64,000 nucleotides of DNA, from contig NZ_KB899538.1 of NCBI RefSeq assembly GCF_000378305.1, forward strand, positions 1,024,001 through 1,088,000, given 5' to 3'. Positions 18,359 through 25,893 of the stretch are shown in pieces. The stretch comes from Thioalkalivibrio sp. ALJ12 (lineage in GTDB: Bacteria > Pseudomonadota > Gammaproteobacteria > Ectothiorhodospirales > Ectothiorhodospiraceae). Under the pieces are notes generated by a model that was given only the letters and a program-made list of their open reading frames with translations, searched no databases and was not told where the DNA came from. Both the position numbers and the translations under genes were made by a program. Within the stretch, counting starts at the first letter, position 1. Every line of letters starts with the position of its first letter.

Positions 18359-19894
18359 ATGCCCACACGTCTGAACAGTCTGCGCAATGCGGTGTTGCTG
18401 TTTGTCCTGCTGCCCCTGTTGCTGGTGGTCGGCGGCACGGTGACGCTCGGGCTGCAGGAGTTCCAGACGCAGATGGAAAATCGCATGCAGGCCGATATCG
18501 AGCTGGTTGCGCGTTCCATTCGCCTGCCTGTGGCCACCGCGATGATTGACCAGGACGTGACCACGGTGCAGCAGTCGCTGGACTCGTTGTTCCAGATCGA
18601 TCAGGTGTTCGGCGTCTACGTCTACGACGCCCAGGGCGACATGGTCGCCACCAGCGGGCCGCCCAGCCCCACCATTCGCCACCCGGGCGAGGCCCAGGCG
18701 ATCAGCGAGACGGGCAGCCTTGGCGCCTTCGACGAACATCAGGGGCGCGAGGTCTTCTCGTTCTTCCTGCCACTGTCGGATTCCGCCGGGCGGATCGTCG
18801 GCCTGTTGCAGGTGACGCGTGACGTCTCGCCGTTCCGGGCCTATGTCTCGCAGCTGCGCTGGCAGGGGGGCATGGTGATGCTGGCGGTCAGCGTGCTGTT
18901 CTTGCTGGTGGTCCTGATTGGGCACCATCGAGCGGTCGGGCGTCATGTAGCGCGCCTGATCGGTGCCATGCGAGATATTGGCGACGGGCAGCGGGGGCTG
19001 CGCGCCCCGGAGAAGGGACCCTGGGAACTGCGCCGTCTGGCGATCACGATGAACGGGATGCTGGAGCGCCGCGAGGCCTCAGAGGCGGCATTGCAGGCGC
19101 AGCGCGAGGAGCAGGCACGGCTCGAGGAAAAGCTGCGCCACTCGGAAAAGCTGGCTGCCATTGGTCAACTGGCGGCCGGGGTCGCGCATGAGCTGGGGAC
19201 ACCTCTGGGTATTATCGCCGGCCGGGCCCAGCGTGCCGCGCGGCGCTTGCCCGCGGACGACCCCGCGCACAAGGAGATGAAGGAGCTGCAGGCGGAGCTC
19301 GAGCGCGTGGAGACCATCGTCCGCCAGCTCCTGGATTTCGCGCGCCGGAATCCGTTGCAGCAGCGCCCGCTGGAGCTGCAGGGCCTGGTCCGCGAGATCG
19401 TGGCGCGCGTACAGGAACGTGGCAAAGGGCGCGAACAGGTGCGCTTTGATCTGGATGGCGGGGCGTTGACGGTGGCGGCGGACCGGTTGCGTCTGGGGCA
19501 GGCGCTGGAGAATCTGATCGACAACGCTGCGCAGGCTGCTGCCGAATGTGTGCGGGTGAGTTGGCGCTGCCAGGGCGACACGCTCGAATGTGTGATTGCG
19601 GACGATGCCCCGCGCGCGGGGCGCGGAATCTCCGATGAGCAGGCTGACCGCTTGTTCGAGCCCTTTTTTACGACCAAGCCGACGGGCGAGGGGACCGGCC
19701 TGGGGCTGGCGGTCGCACAAGTGGCGCTGGAGGACCATGGTGGCCAGGTAAGGCTGGATCGCAACGATCCGCAGCTCACGCGTTTTGTGGTCACGCTCCC
19801 GCTCGCGTCCGGCGCCTGTCGCGACAGGCAATCGGAACCGTCCGGGGCGGAGTCGGTCCAGGACGGGCACGCAACAGGTGGAGGAGCGGAATGA
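18359..19894 (+). CDS. Membrane sensor histidine kinase (NtrB-like partner of sigma-54 regulator)
   Basis: 511 residues. A first helix at about 9-30, a periplasmic segment of about 140 residues and a second helix at about 170-190 are followed by a HAMP domain (about 190-245). The HisKA box has His277 in AHELGTPLG. The ATPase has the N-box NLIDNAAQAA (385-394) and the G-box GEGTGLGLAVAQ. The H-box form is typical of kinases paired with NtrC-family regulators. Its stop overlaps the regulator start by four bases (ATGA), so the two are co-translated. The signal is unknown. Confidence 0.93.
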   Translation: MPTRLNSLRNAVLLFVLLPLLLVVGGTVTLGLQEFQTQMENRMQADIELVARSIRLPVATAMIDQDVTTVQQSLDSLFQIDQVFGVYVYDAQGDMVATSGPPSPTIRHPGEAQAISETGSLGAFDEHQGREVFSFFLPLSDSAGRIVGLLQVTRDVSPFRAYVSQLRWQGGMVMLAVSVLFLLVVLIGHHRAVGRHVARLIGAMRDIGDGQRGLRAPEKGPWELRRLAITMNGMLERREASEAALQAQREEQARLEEKLRHSEKLAAIGQLAAGVAHELGTPLGIIAGRAQRAARRLPADDPAHKEMKELQAELERVETIVRQLLDFARRNPLQQRPLELQGLVREIVARVQERGKGREQVRFDLDGGALTVAADRLRLGQALENLIDNAAQAAAECVRVSWRCQGDTLECVIADDAPRAGRGISDEQADRLFEPFFTTKPTGEGTGLGLAVAQVALEDHGGQVRLDRNDPQLTRFVVTLPLASGACRDRQSEPSGAESVQDGHATGGGAE

Positions 19895-21318
19895 GCATGG
19901 CCCGGGGTGACGAGCTGAACAATCGCGTGCTGGTCGTCGAAGACGACCGGGGCCATCGCGAGCTCCTGGCCGAAGAGCTGGCCGAAGTGGGCTACGCGGT
20001 CACTGCGGTGGAGACGGCCGAGGAGGCCGAGCAGGTCCTGCGGCAGCAAACGGTTTCCCTGGTGGTCAGCGATCTGCGACTGCCCGGTGCCGATGGCTTC
20101 CATGTGCTGGAGGTGGCGCGCGACACGGTGCCGGTGCCCGGGTTCATCATGCTCACGGGCTTCGGCACGATCGATCAGGCCGTGACAGCGCTGAAGGCGG
20201 GTGCGGACGACTTCCTGACCAAGCCCGTCGATCTGGAGCATCTGCGTCTGGCGGCCGAACGGGTGGCCGAGGCCCGCCGCCTTCGGGCCGAGGTACGCCA
20301 GTATCGCGAGGTCCTTGCGGGCGACGAGAGCTTTCATGGCATGCAGGGCAAGAGCCCGGCGATGCTCAAGCTGCATGACCTGATCCGTCGGATCGCCGCG
20401 GCCGATGGCAGCGTACTCATCACCGGCGAATCGGGGACGGGCAAGGAGCTGGTGGCCCGCGCGCTGCATGCGGAGAGTGCCCGCGCCGATGGCCCATTCA
20501 TCGCGCTGAACTGTGCGGGCATCCCGGAGACCTTGCTGGAGTCGGAGTTGTTGGGGCATGTCGCCGGGGCGTTCAGTGGCGCCAAGGGCGCGCGGCGTGG
20601 CCTGTTTACCGAGGCCGACGGCGGCACACTGTTCCTCGACGAGATCGCCGAGATGCCGGTGGCCATGCAGAGCAAGCTGCTGCGTTTGCTGCAGGACGGG
20701 CGTGTCCGGCCGGTGGGTTCCAACGAGGAGATCGAGACGGACGTGCGCATTGTGGCCGCCACCCACCAGGATCTGCAGGAGCGTATTCGTCACGAGCAGT
20801 TCCGCGAGGACCTCTATTACCGTCTCGAGACCTTTCGTATCGAGATCCCGCCCCTGCGCGATCGCGGTGATGACATCGAGCGCCTGGCGCAGCAGTTCCT
20901 GCGCGAGCAGGCGCTGGCGCGCGGGCTGCCCGTGCGCGAACTCAGCCCGGAGGCCATGCGTGCCCTGCTGCGCTACGGCTTCCCCGGGAACGTCCGCGAA
21001 CTGGCCAGCCTGATGGAACGCGCGGCGACGCTCGCATCCGGGGAGGTGATCGAGCTACGCGATCTGCCCGAGCGTGTGCGCCAGTCCGGGGCCGCTAGCG
21101 GCTCGGGTGAATCGTCCGGGAATGTCTCTGGAGCCGACCTGCCGATACCCGGCGCCGGTGATGACAGCCACTGGCCCAGCCTCGCCGAGGTGGAGCAGGC
21201 CTATCTGCATCGGGTCCTGGAGCATGTCGAGGGCAACAAGCAACGCGCCGCGCGTATCCTGGGGATCGGCCGCAAGACGCTTTATCGCAAGCTGGGCGAG
21301 AGCGAGTCGGATTCCTGA
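19891..21318 (+). CDS. Sigma-54-dependent response regulator (NtrC family)
   Basis: 475 residues. The receiver has phospho-acceptor Asp61 in VSDLRLPG. The AAA+ domain has Walker A GESGTGKE at 179-186, the sigma-54 contact loop GAFSGA at 226-231 (Ser in place of the usual Thr), Walker B GGTLFLDEIAEMP and the R-finger region RIVAATHQDL. A Fis-type helix-turn-helix (NKQRAARILGIGRKTLYRKL) closes the protein. It should activate sigma-54 promoters after phosphorylation by the overlapping kinase. The nearest sigma-54 promoter is at 21617, just downstream of this gene. Confidence 0.95.
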   Translation: MSMARGDELNNRVLVVEDDRGHRELLAEELAEVGYAVTAVETAEEAEQVLRQQTVSLVVSDLRLPGADGFHVLEVARDTVPVPGFIMLTGFGTIDQAVTALKAGADDFLTKPVDLEHLRLAAERVAEARRLRAEVRQYREVLAGDESFHGMQGKSPAMLKLHDLIRRIAAADGSVLITGESGTGKELVARALHAESARADGPFIALNCAGIPETLLESELLGHVAGAFSGAKGARRGLFTEADGGTLFLDEIAEMPVAMQSKLLRLLQDGRVRPVGSNEEIETDVRIVAATHQDLQERIRHEQFREDLYYRLETFRIEIPPLRDRGDDIERLAQQFLREQALARGLPVRELSPEAMRALLRYGFPGNVRELASLMERAATLASGEVIELRDLPERVRQSGAASGSGESSGNVSGADLPIPGAGDDSHWPSLAEVEQAYLHRVLEHVEGNKQRAARILGIGRKTLYRKLGESESDS

Positions 21319-21332
21319 CCGGCGTTATCTGC

Positions 21333-21401
21333 TGCGCGCCGCGCCTGGTCTCGGAAAACCTGGGGTACCAACGCGAGTGTGTACATTAATCAGTGTTTCC
21401 C
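21333..21401. repeat. Partial copy of the structured repeat (right end only)
   Basis: From about 21333 the sequence follows the right end of the 275-bp element: CTCGGAAAACCTGGGGTACC, then an ACGCGAG...GTGTACATTAATCAGTGTTTCC end with a few substitutions. The left end and the centre are absent, so this is a decayed solo end lying between the regulator gene and the sigma-54 promoter. Confidence 0.8.
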
Positions 21402-21449
21402 GAGTGCCTCTGCTCGGCGCCTCTCCACCGTTCACGGTCGGCTCTATCG

Positions 21450-21543
21450 TGACCCTTTTCACCCCTCCCAGCCCCTGATGGGCCGTACTGACCCGGGTCG
21501 CCCTGACCCATGTGTCGTTTTGACCCGCATCTCATTGTGACCC
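21450..21543. promoter_or_regulatory. Five TGACCC repeats, candidate enhancer for the sigma-54 regulator
   Basis: TGACCC occurs at 21450, 21489, 21504, 21521 and 21538 on the + strand. The last four are spaced 15, 17 and 17 bases. The cluster lies about 75-165 bases upstream of the sigma-54 promoter, the typical distance for NtrC-type enhancers. That it binds the adjacent regulator is inferred from position only. Confidence 0.5.
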
Positions 21544-21616
21544 AGGCCCACCTGCAGGCCCTTTGGGTATTCGTAACACATTGAAGATTATAGTTTTGTT
21601 CTCTTTTGGTCGTTTT

Positions 21617-21632
21617 TGGCACGGCTTCTGCT
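21617..21632 (+). promoter_or_regulatory. Sigma-54 (-24/-12) promoter
   Basis: TGGCACGGCTTCTGCT matches the consensus TGGCACG-N4-TTGCW at every defined position but one (C for T before TGC). GG and GC are separated exactly as required. It precedes the Asp-rich secreted protein gene and follows a sigma-54 activator gene. Confidence 0.85.
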
Positions 21633-21715
21633 AATTCCTTGGGTGCAGTCAACCGAAAGCCAATCGAGCCGTTCCGTTGACTGTGCTGAAACCTTAAATG
21701 AAGGAGAGAAGCACA

Positions 21716-22177
21716 ATGTCGACTTTTCGTAAATCTGCTCTAGCAATCGCGATGAGTTCCCTTTTTGCCCTCGGTGGTCTGAGCGCCGCCCAAGCCATGG
21801 GCGAAGGTGCCGAGGCGCCGGATGAAGAAGAGGCGCAGGAAGAACAGGGTGGTATGCCGCCCCAGATGATGGTCCAGGCGGGTGAGCCTGCCGCGCCGCC
21901 GGCCGATGATGACGACGAGGATCGGGACGGCGGTGGCATGCCTCCGCAAATGGCCCAGGCCGGTGAACCGGCTGCTCCGCCCGCGGATGACGACGAAGAC
22001 GAGGGCAACGGCGGTATGCCTCCGCAGATGACTCAGGCTGGTGAGCCGGCTGCCCCGCCCGCGGACGATGATGATGACGACCGCGAAGGCGGTATGCCGC
22101 AGATGGCCCAGGCGGGCGGCGCTGAAGCCCCGGCTGGCGATGATGACGACGACGAAGACGACGCCCCGGATTGGTAA
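21716..22177 (+). CDS. Secreted Asp-rich tandem-repeat protein
   Basis: 153 residues and extremely acidic. A signal peptide (about 1-27, ending AAQA) is followed by about four imperfect repeats of 25-28 residues. Each starts GGMPPQM, continues with QAGEPAAPPAD and ends in a run of four to seven Asp/Glu. The family is not recognised; the composition suggests a disordered, cation-binding (perhaps calcium-binding) periplasmic or exported protein. ATG 21716 is chosen because AAGGAGAG lies eight bases upstream; an upstream ATG at 21698 precedes that ribosome site. The gene lies directly behind the sigma-54 promoter. Confidence 0.85.
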   Translation: MSTFRKSALAIAMSSLFALGGLSAAQAMGEGAEAPDEEEAQEEQGGMPPQMMVQAGEPAAPPADDDDEDRDGGGMPPQMAQAGEPAAPPADDDEDEGNGGMPPQMTQAGEPAAPPADDDDDDREGGMPQMAQAGGAEAPAGDDDDDEDDAPDW

Positions 22178-22274
22178 GGGGCTAACGGGCAAGCCGGGCA
22201 GTGTTCGTCTGCCCGGCCCCCATCTCTGAGGCAGGAGCCTCGAGTTTTTTCACCCAGAGGAAGAGGTAGACATT

Positions 22275-22805
22275 ATGAGCTTTCGCAAGACCGCACTCGC
22301 ATTTGCTTTGACTTCCATGTTCGCGATCGGTGGCGTGGCGACCGCGCAGACCGGCGACATGGGTGGTGCCCAGGGTGGCGCTGAGGGTGCCCCGCCGCAG
22401 GGTGGTGCCGAAGGTGGTGCTCCGCCGCAGGGTGGCCAGCCGCCGGAAGGTGGTGCCCAGGGTGGTCAGCCGCCTGAAGGTGGCGCTCCGCCGGAAGGTG
22501 GTGCTGCTGGTGCGCCGCCCGCTCAGCAGGCCCCTGAAGTGGACCTGAGCGAAGAAGATATCGACACGTTCGTAGGTGCCTTTGTGGCCGTCCAGGAAGT
22601 GCGCGAAGACTTCGCCAACCGCCTGCAGGAAGCCGAGGATGAAACCGAGGCCCAGTCCATGCAGCAGGAAGCCCAGGACGAAATGGTCAGCGCTGTTGAA
22701 GACGCCGGCATGTCCGTCGAGGAATACAATGAAGTGGCCATGGCTCTGCAGAACGATCCCGAGTTGATGCAGGAAGTCCAGGAGCGCGCCGAAGCGGAGA
22801 TGTAA
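22275..22805 (+). CDS. Secreted DUF4168 protein with Gly/Pro/Gln-rich linker
   Basis: 176 residues. The signal peptide (MSFRKTALAFALTSMFAIGG) is almost the same as that of the preceding gene. Residues about 26-88 are a low-complexity stretch of GGAPPQGG / GGQPPEGG units. The C-terminal domain (about 90-176) has the DUF4168 pattern: EEDIDTFVGAFVAVQEVRE near the start and DAGMSVEEYNEVAMALQNDPEL near the end. Function is unknown. A good ribosome site (GAGGAAGAGG) precedes ATG 22275. It is 97 bases after the Asp-rich gene and probably on the same transcript, ending at tandem hairpins from 22820. Confidence 0.88.
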   Translation: MSFRKTALAFALTSMFAIGGVATAQTGDMGGAQGGAEGAPPQGGAEGGAPPQGGQPPEGGAQGGQPPEGGAPPEGGAAGAPPAQQAPEVDLSEEDIDTFVGAFVAVQEVREDFANRLQEAEDETEAQSMQQEAQDEMVSAVEDAGMSVEEYNEVAMALQNDPELMQEVQERAEAEM

Positions 22806-22819
22806 TCCATCCCCGCTCC

Positions 22820-22876
22820 GGACCCCGGGCCTCGCGCCCGGGTCCAGAAAGGGCCGGCCTTCGTGCCGGCCTTTTT
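22820..22876 (+). terminator. Tandem hairpin terminator after the secreted-protein pair
   Basis: Two hairpins in a row: 22820-22845 (GGACCC...GGGTCC, GC-rich) and 22848-22876 (AAAGGGCCGGC / GCCGGCCTTTTT), the second with a T-run. It closes the transcript 15 bases after the DUF4168 stop. Confidence 0.9.
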
Positions 22877-22957
22877 ATTGTTTTCTATTACGGGATATCT
22901 CATGGGTGTGATCGCGCACAGGTTCTCGTGGGGCGTGCAGATTAATCCGCGCGCCGC

Positions 22958-22986
22958 TTGAATCAGACGCCGGGAAGCGCTATTCT
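22958..22986 (+). promoter_or_regulatory. Sigma-70 promoter of rplM-rpsI
   Basis: TTGAAT (22958-22963) and TATTCT (22981-22986) are separated by 17 bases, about 40 bases before the rplM start. Spacing and sequence fit a strong housekeeping promoter. Confidence 0.7.
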
Positions 22987-23027
22987 TGCGCGCTTTCTGA
23001 ATCGCCCCGACATCGGAGCATCAAGAC

Positions 23028-23456
23028 ATGAGCACCATCAGCGCCAAGCCGGCTGAAGTCGAACGCGACTGGTTCCTGGTCGACGCCGCGGACAAGACCC
23101 TCGGCCGCCTCGCCACGGAAATCGCGCGTCGCCTGCGCGGGAAGCACAAGCCCGTCTACACGCCGCACGTGGACACTGGCGATTACATCGTCGTGATCAA
23201 CGCGGAAAAAATTCGCGTGTCCGGCAACAAGGCCAGCGACAAAATGTACTTCCGCCATACCGGCTACCCGGGTGGTATCAAGGAAGCCAATTTCAACCAG
23301 ATGATTGACCGTCATCCGGAGAAGGTGCTCGAGCTCGCCGTGAAGGGCATGCTGCCGCGCAACCCGCTGGGCCGCGCCATGTTCAAGAAGCTCAAGGTGT
23401 ACTCCGGTACCGAGCATCGCCACACCGCGCAGCAGCCGCAGCCGCTCGACATCTGA
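23028..23456 (+). CDS. rplM: 50S ribosomal protein L13
   Basis: 142 residues, the universal L13 length. Recognisable segments are [19 protein letters not shown], the GKHKP-type RNA-binding loop and [15 protein letters not shown] near the C-terminus. L13 is an early-assembly protein of the large subunit that binds 23S rRNA domain II. It is followed after 29 bases by rpsI, the standard bacterial pair. A sigma-70 promoter lies at 22958. Confidence 0.98.
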   Translation: MSTISAKPAEVERDWFLVDAADKTLGRLATEIARRLRGKHKPVYTPHVDTGDYIVVINAEKIRVSGNKASDKMYFRHTGYPGGIKEANFNQMIDRHPEKVLELAVKGMLPRNPLGRAMFKKLKVYSGTEHRHTAQQPQPLDI

Positions 23457-23485
23457 CGGCTCAACAGCAAGGGAAATCGATCCGT

Positions 23486-23878
23486 ATGGCTACCAATCAA
23501 TACTACGGCACTGGCCGTCGCAAGACCTCCTCGGCCCGCGTGTTCCTGCGCCCGGGTACGGGCAACATCACGGTCAACGACAAGCCGCTGGACGAGTTCT
23601 TCGGCCGTCAGACCTCGCGCATGGTCGTGCGTCAGCCGCTGGAGGCCACCGAGTCCACCGAGAACTTCGACGTGATCGCGACCGTGGAAGGCGGGGGTGG
23701 CAACGGCCAGGCCGGCGCCATTCGTCTGGGCATCGCTCGTGCGCTGGTGCAGTACAACGAAGAGATGCGCCCGTCGCTGCGTCGTGGGGGTCATCTGACC
23801 CGTGACGCCCGCGAGGTCGAGCGCAAGAAGGTCGGCCTGCGCAAGGCTCGCCGCGCGACCCAGTACTCGAAGCGCTAA
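23486..23878 (+). CDS. rpsI: 30S ribosomal protein S9
   Basis: 130 residues. The N-terminus [16 protein letters not shown] and the C-terminal tail [14 protein letters not shown], which reaches the P-site tRNA in the small subunit, are both intact. It is co-transcribed with rplM. It is followed within 40 bases by tRNA-Gln, whose hairpin terminator may also end this transcript. Confidence 0.98.
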   Translation: MATNQYYGTGRRKTSSARVFLRPGTGNITVNDKPLDEFFGRQTSRMVVRQPLEATESTENFDVIATVEGGGGNGQAGAIRLGIARALVQYNEEMRPSLRRGGHLTRDAREVERKKVGLRKARRATQYSKR

Positions 23879-23917
23879 ACCGCGCTCGAGTGCCGGCGCG
23901 TACGGCACCCGGTTTAC

Positions 23918-23991
23918 TGGGGGATCGTCTAGCGGTAGGACTACGGACTCTGACTCCGTCAACCCAGGTTCGAATCCTGGTCCCCCAGCCA
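23918..23991 (+). tRNA. tRNA-Gln (CTG anticodon)
   Basis: A complete cloverleaf with acceptor TGGGGGA / TCCCCCA, anticodon stem ACGGA / TCCGT around loop CTCTGAC (anticodon CTG), T-arm AGGTTCGAATCCT and an encoded CCA end. The 19-base 3' end (23974-23992) is repeated downstream at 24146-24164 and 24370-24388. Confidence 0.97.
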
Positions 23992-23992
23992 T

Positions 23993-24031
23993 CCATAGAG
24001 AAGGGCCCCCTCGCGGGGCCCTTTTCTATGG
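23993..24031 (+). terminator. Long hairpin after tRNA-Gln
   Basis: CCATAGAGAAGGGCCCC pairs with GGGGCCCTTTTCTATGG around TCGC, a 17-base-pair stem with one G-T pair. The T-run is inside the 3' arm. It begins two bases after the tRNA CCA end and likely serves as processing or termination signal. Its right half lies within the direct repeats. Confidence 0.75.
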
Positions 24032-24164
24032 ATATTTGAGCGAGTCCGGGGTTCGAACCTGGAAGGTTCGGCGCAGCGAGGCGGAGCACTGCACGCGCGC
24101 TGCGCGTGCAGCCCCGAAGGGGTGAGGCGGCGTAGCCGCCGAATCATCCTGGTCCCCCAGCCAT
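24006..24164. repeat. 159-bp direct repeat, copy A, ending in a tRNA-Gln 3' fragment
   Basis: Copy A of a 159-base unit, identical to 24230-24388 except for one base (a G/A difference near 24081). It contains a GGTTCGGCG...CGCCGAATC outer stem enclosing three GC hairpins (CTGCACGCGC / GCGCGTGCAG, CCCC / GGGG, GGCGGC / GCCGCC). It ends in a 19-base copy of the tRNA-Gln 3' end including CCA (24146-24164). Short frames across it are not credible genes. Confidence 0.9.
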
Positions 24165-24229
24165 GGCGGTGTGCCCCTCGACGGGGCTCACCGCCATTTG
24201 CTTTGGACTGGTCGTTACTTCAGGGAAGG

Positions 24230-24388
24230 CCCCCTCGCGGGGCCCTTTTCTATGGATATTTGAGCGAGTCCGGGGTTCGAACCTGGAAGGTTCGGCGCAG
24301 CGAAGCGGAGCACTGCACGCGCGCTGCGCGTGCAGCCCCGAAGGGGTGAGGCGGCGTAGCCGCCGAATCATCCTGGTCCCCCAGCCAT
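24230..24388. repeat. 159-bp direct repeat, copy B, ending in a tRNA-Gln 3' fragment
   Basis: Copy B of the unit at 24006-24164, offset by 224 bases, with one mismatch. It also ends in a copy of the tRNA 3' end (24370-24388). The 65 bases between the copies (24165-24229) include a GGCGGTG...CACCGCC inverted repeat. The following 24389-24622 holds nothing recognisable except the ribosome site of the next gene. Confidence 0.9.
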
Positions 24389-24622
24389 CCCCGCCTGGAG
24401 CCGCTATCGGCCCTTGCGGGTCGAGCATGGCGATGCGGCGATCTCTGCCGCTGGCTTTCCCTCCCCGCGCTCCAAACTCGCTACACTCCCCTGATCGGCG
24501 CCCCGCCACCCGCATCCAGCGGGAATTCTTGCGGCCCCTCTGCGTCGAACCCTTCAGGAATGGCGCGAACGTCGACTCGATGTGCGCCAGATAAAACCAA
24601 AAAACAGGAGAGGAGAGAGTCC

Positions 24623-25540
24623 ATGTCGGTACCTGACAACCCCTACGAGCCGGTCAGCGTCGATACCACCGCCCACGAGGTCGAGGGCGCGGATACCTGG
24701 TACATGATCGGGATATCCGGAATCCCGGACCCGGACAACGAGGGGCATACCTCGAACGCCGGCTTTGTGGTGACGGACGAGGGTGTGGTGGTCTACGACG
24801 CCCTGGGGACGCCGCCGCTCGGGTTCGAGATGATCCGGCGGATCAAGGAGGTGACGGATCAGCCGATCAAGTACGTGATTGCCGGGCATTACCACGCGGA
24901 TCACATCTATGGCCTGCAGGCCTTCGCCGATCACACGGACGCGAAGATCATCGGCCAGTCGCGCGCGCAGGACTATCTTGACAGCCCCGGGGCCTCCGCA
25001 CGGCTCGAGCAGCGCCGAGGTGTGCTGGCTCCCTGGGTCGACGAGGACACCCAGATCATCCCGCCGGACGAGTTCTTCGATGACGAGTACGTGATCAAGC
25101 TGGGCGGCAAGACGTTTCGTTGCGTGCACGCAGGCCCGGCCCATTCACCGGATGACATCATCATGGTGGTGGAGGAGACCGGCGTGGTCTTTGCCGGCGA
25201 TATCGTGTTCGACGGCCGCATCCCGTTCATGGGTGATGACGCGCTGGACTCGGAAAACTGGGTCAAACGTCTGGAAGAACTGATGGAGATGGACCTGAAG
25301 TTCCTGGTCCCGGGGCATGGCGACGCCACCGACGAGGCAGCTCGCGCGGTGAAGTTCACCCGTGACTATATCGCCTATCTGCGTGAACACATGGGCGCGG
25401 CAGTCGAGAATATGGATTCCTTCGACGAGGCCTATGCGGCGATGGACTGGTCCGACTATGAGGACCTGCCGGCCTTCGAGCAGACCAATCGCAGCAACGC
25501 CAATGCCGTTTATCTGGAGATGGAAGAAAAACTCTTCTGA
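24623..25540 (+). CDS. MBL-fold metallo-hydrolase (SoxH/quinoprotein-relay type)
   Basis: 305 residues. The metallo-beta-lactamase motif is GHYHADHIYG. Other metal ligands are in AGPAHSPDD, VFAGDIVFDG and LVPGHGDA. The layout, with long inserts after each motif and an acidic C-terminus, resembles the SoxH-like and quinoprotein relay zinc hydrolases found in sulfur oxidisers and methylotrophs. The substrate is unknown. ATG 24623 follows GGAGAGGAGAG. No signal peptide is visible, so it is probably cytoplasmic. It is followed after 53 bases by a small membrane protein gene. Confidence 0.8.
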   Translation: MSVPDNPYEPVSVDTTAHEVEGADTWYMIGISGIPDPDNEGHTSNAGFVVTDEGVVVYDALGTPPLGFEMIRRIKEVTDQPIKYVIAGHYHADHIYGLQAFADHTDAKIIGQSRAQDYLDSPGASARLEQRRGVLAPWVDEDTQIIPPDEFFDDEYVIKLGGKTFRCVHAGPAHSPDDIIMVVEETGVVFAGDIVFDGRIPFMGDDALDSENWVKRLEELMEMDLKFLVPGHGDATDEAARAVKFTRDYIAYLREHMGAAVENMDSFDEAYAAMDWSDYEDLPAFEQTNRSNANAVYLEMEEKLF

Positions 25541-25593
25541 TCTCGATCACTCGCGGTATGCCGGGCCGTAGCGCCCGGCAAAGGAGTATCCGC

Positions 25594-25743
25594 ATGACAC
25601 TGCATATCGACCCCGGCCTGCTGACGGCCATCCTCTCGCTGGGTGCGGGCATCCTGATTCTGGTTTGGCCCCGGCTGCTGAACTACATCGTGGCAATCTA
25701 CCTGATCGTAATCGGTGCGGTGGGGCTGCTGACCTACCTGTAA
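25594..25743 (+). CDS. Small DUF3096 membrane protein
   Basis: 49 residues, nearly all two hydrophobic helices (LLTAILSLGAGILILVWP and YIVAIYLIVIGAVGLL). This is the DUF3096 pattern, a tiny inner-membrane protein of unknown role. AAAGGAG lies before ATG 25594. A hairpin (GCCGGGC / GCCCGGC) sits just upstream. It is probably co-transcribed with the metallo-hydrolase. Confidence 0.85.
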   Translation: MTLHIDPGLLTAILSLGAGILILVWPRLLNYIVAIYLIVIGAVGLLTYL

Positions 25744-25893
25744 CGCCGGGTAACCAGAAGCCGGGTACCGAACGGCGCGGGGATCGGCAGGTACTTTGGT
25801 GCCCAAAAGCATGGACGAAGAGTGCGACTTCGTGCGCATCCCGCACGGAGCCGTTACTCTTTGCGCTCATTCTGATCGGGGGGCCAAGCCTCA

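Noticed and set aside
21450-21543. CRISPR-like array
   Set aside because: The six-base TGACCC units with 9-11-base gaps are far too short for CRISPR repeats; an operator cluster is more likely.
23802-24349. Short frames across tRNA-Gln and the 159-bp repeats
   Set aside because: They translate the tRNA and the structured repeats, share the same tail because the DNA is duplicated, and lack ribosome sites.
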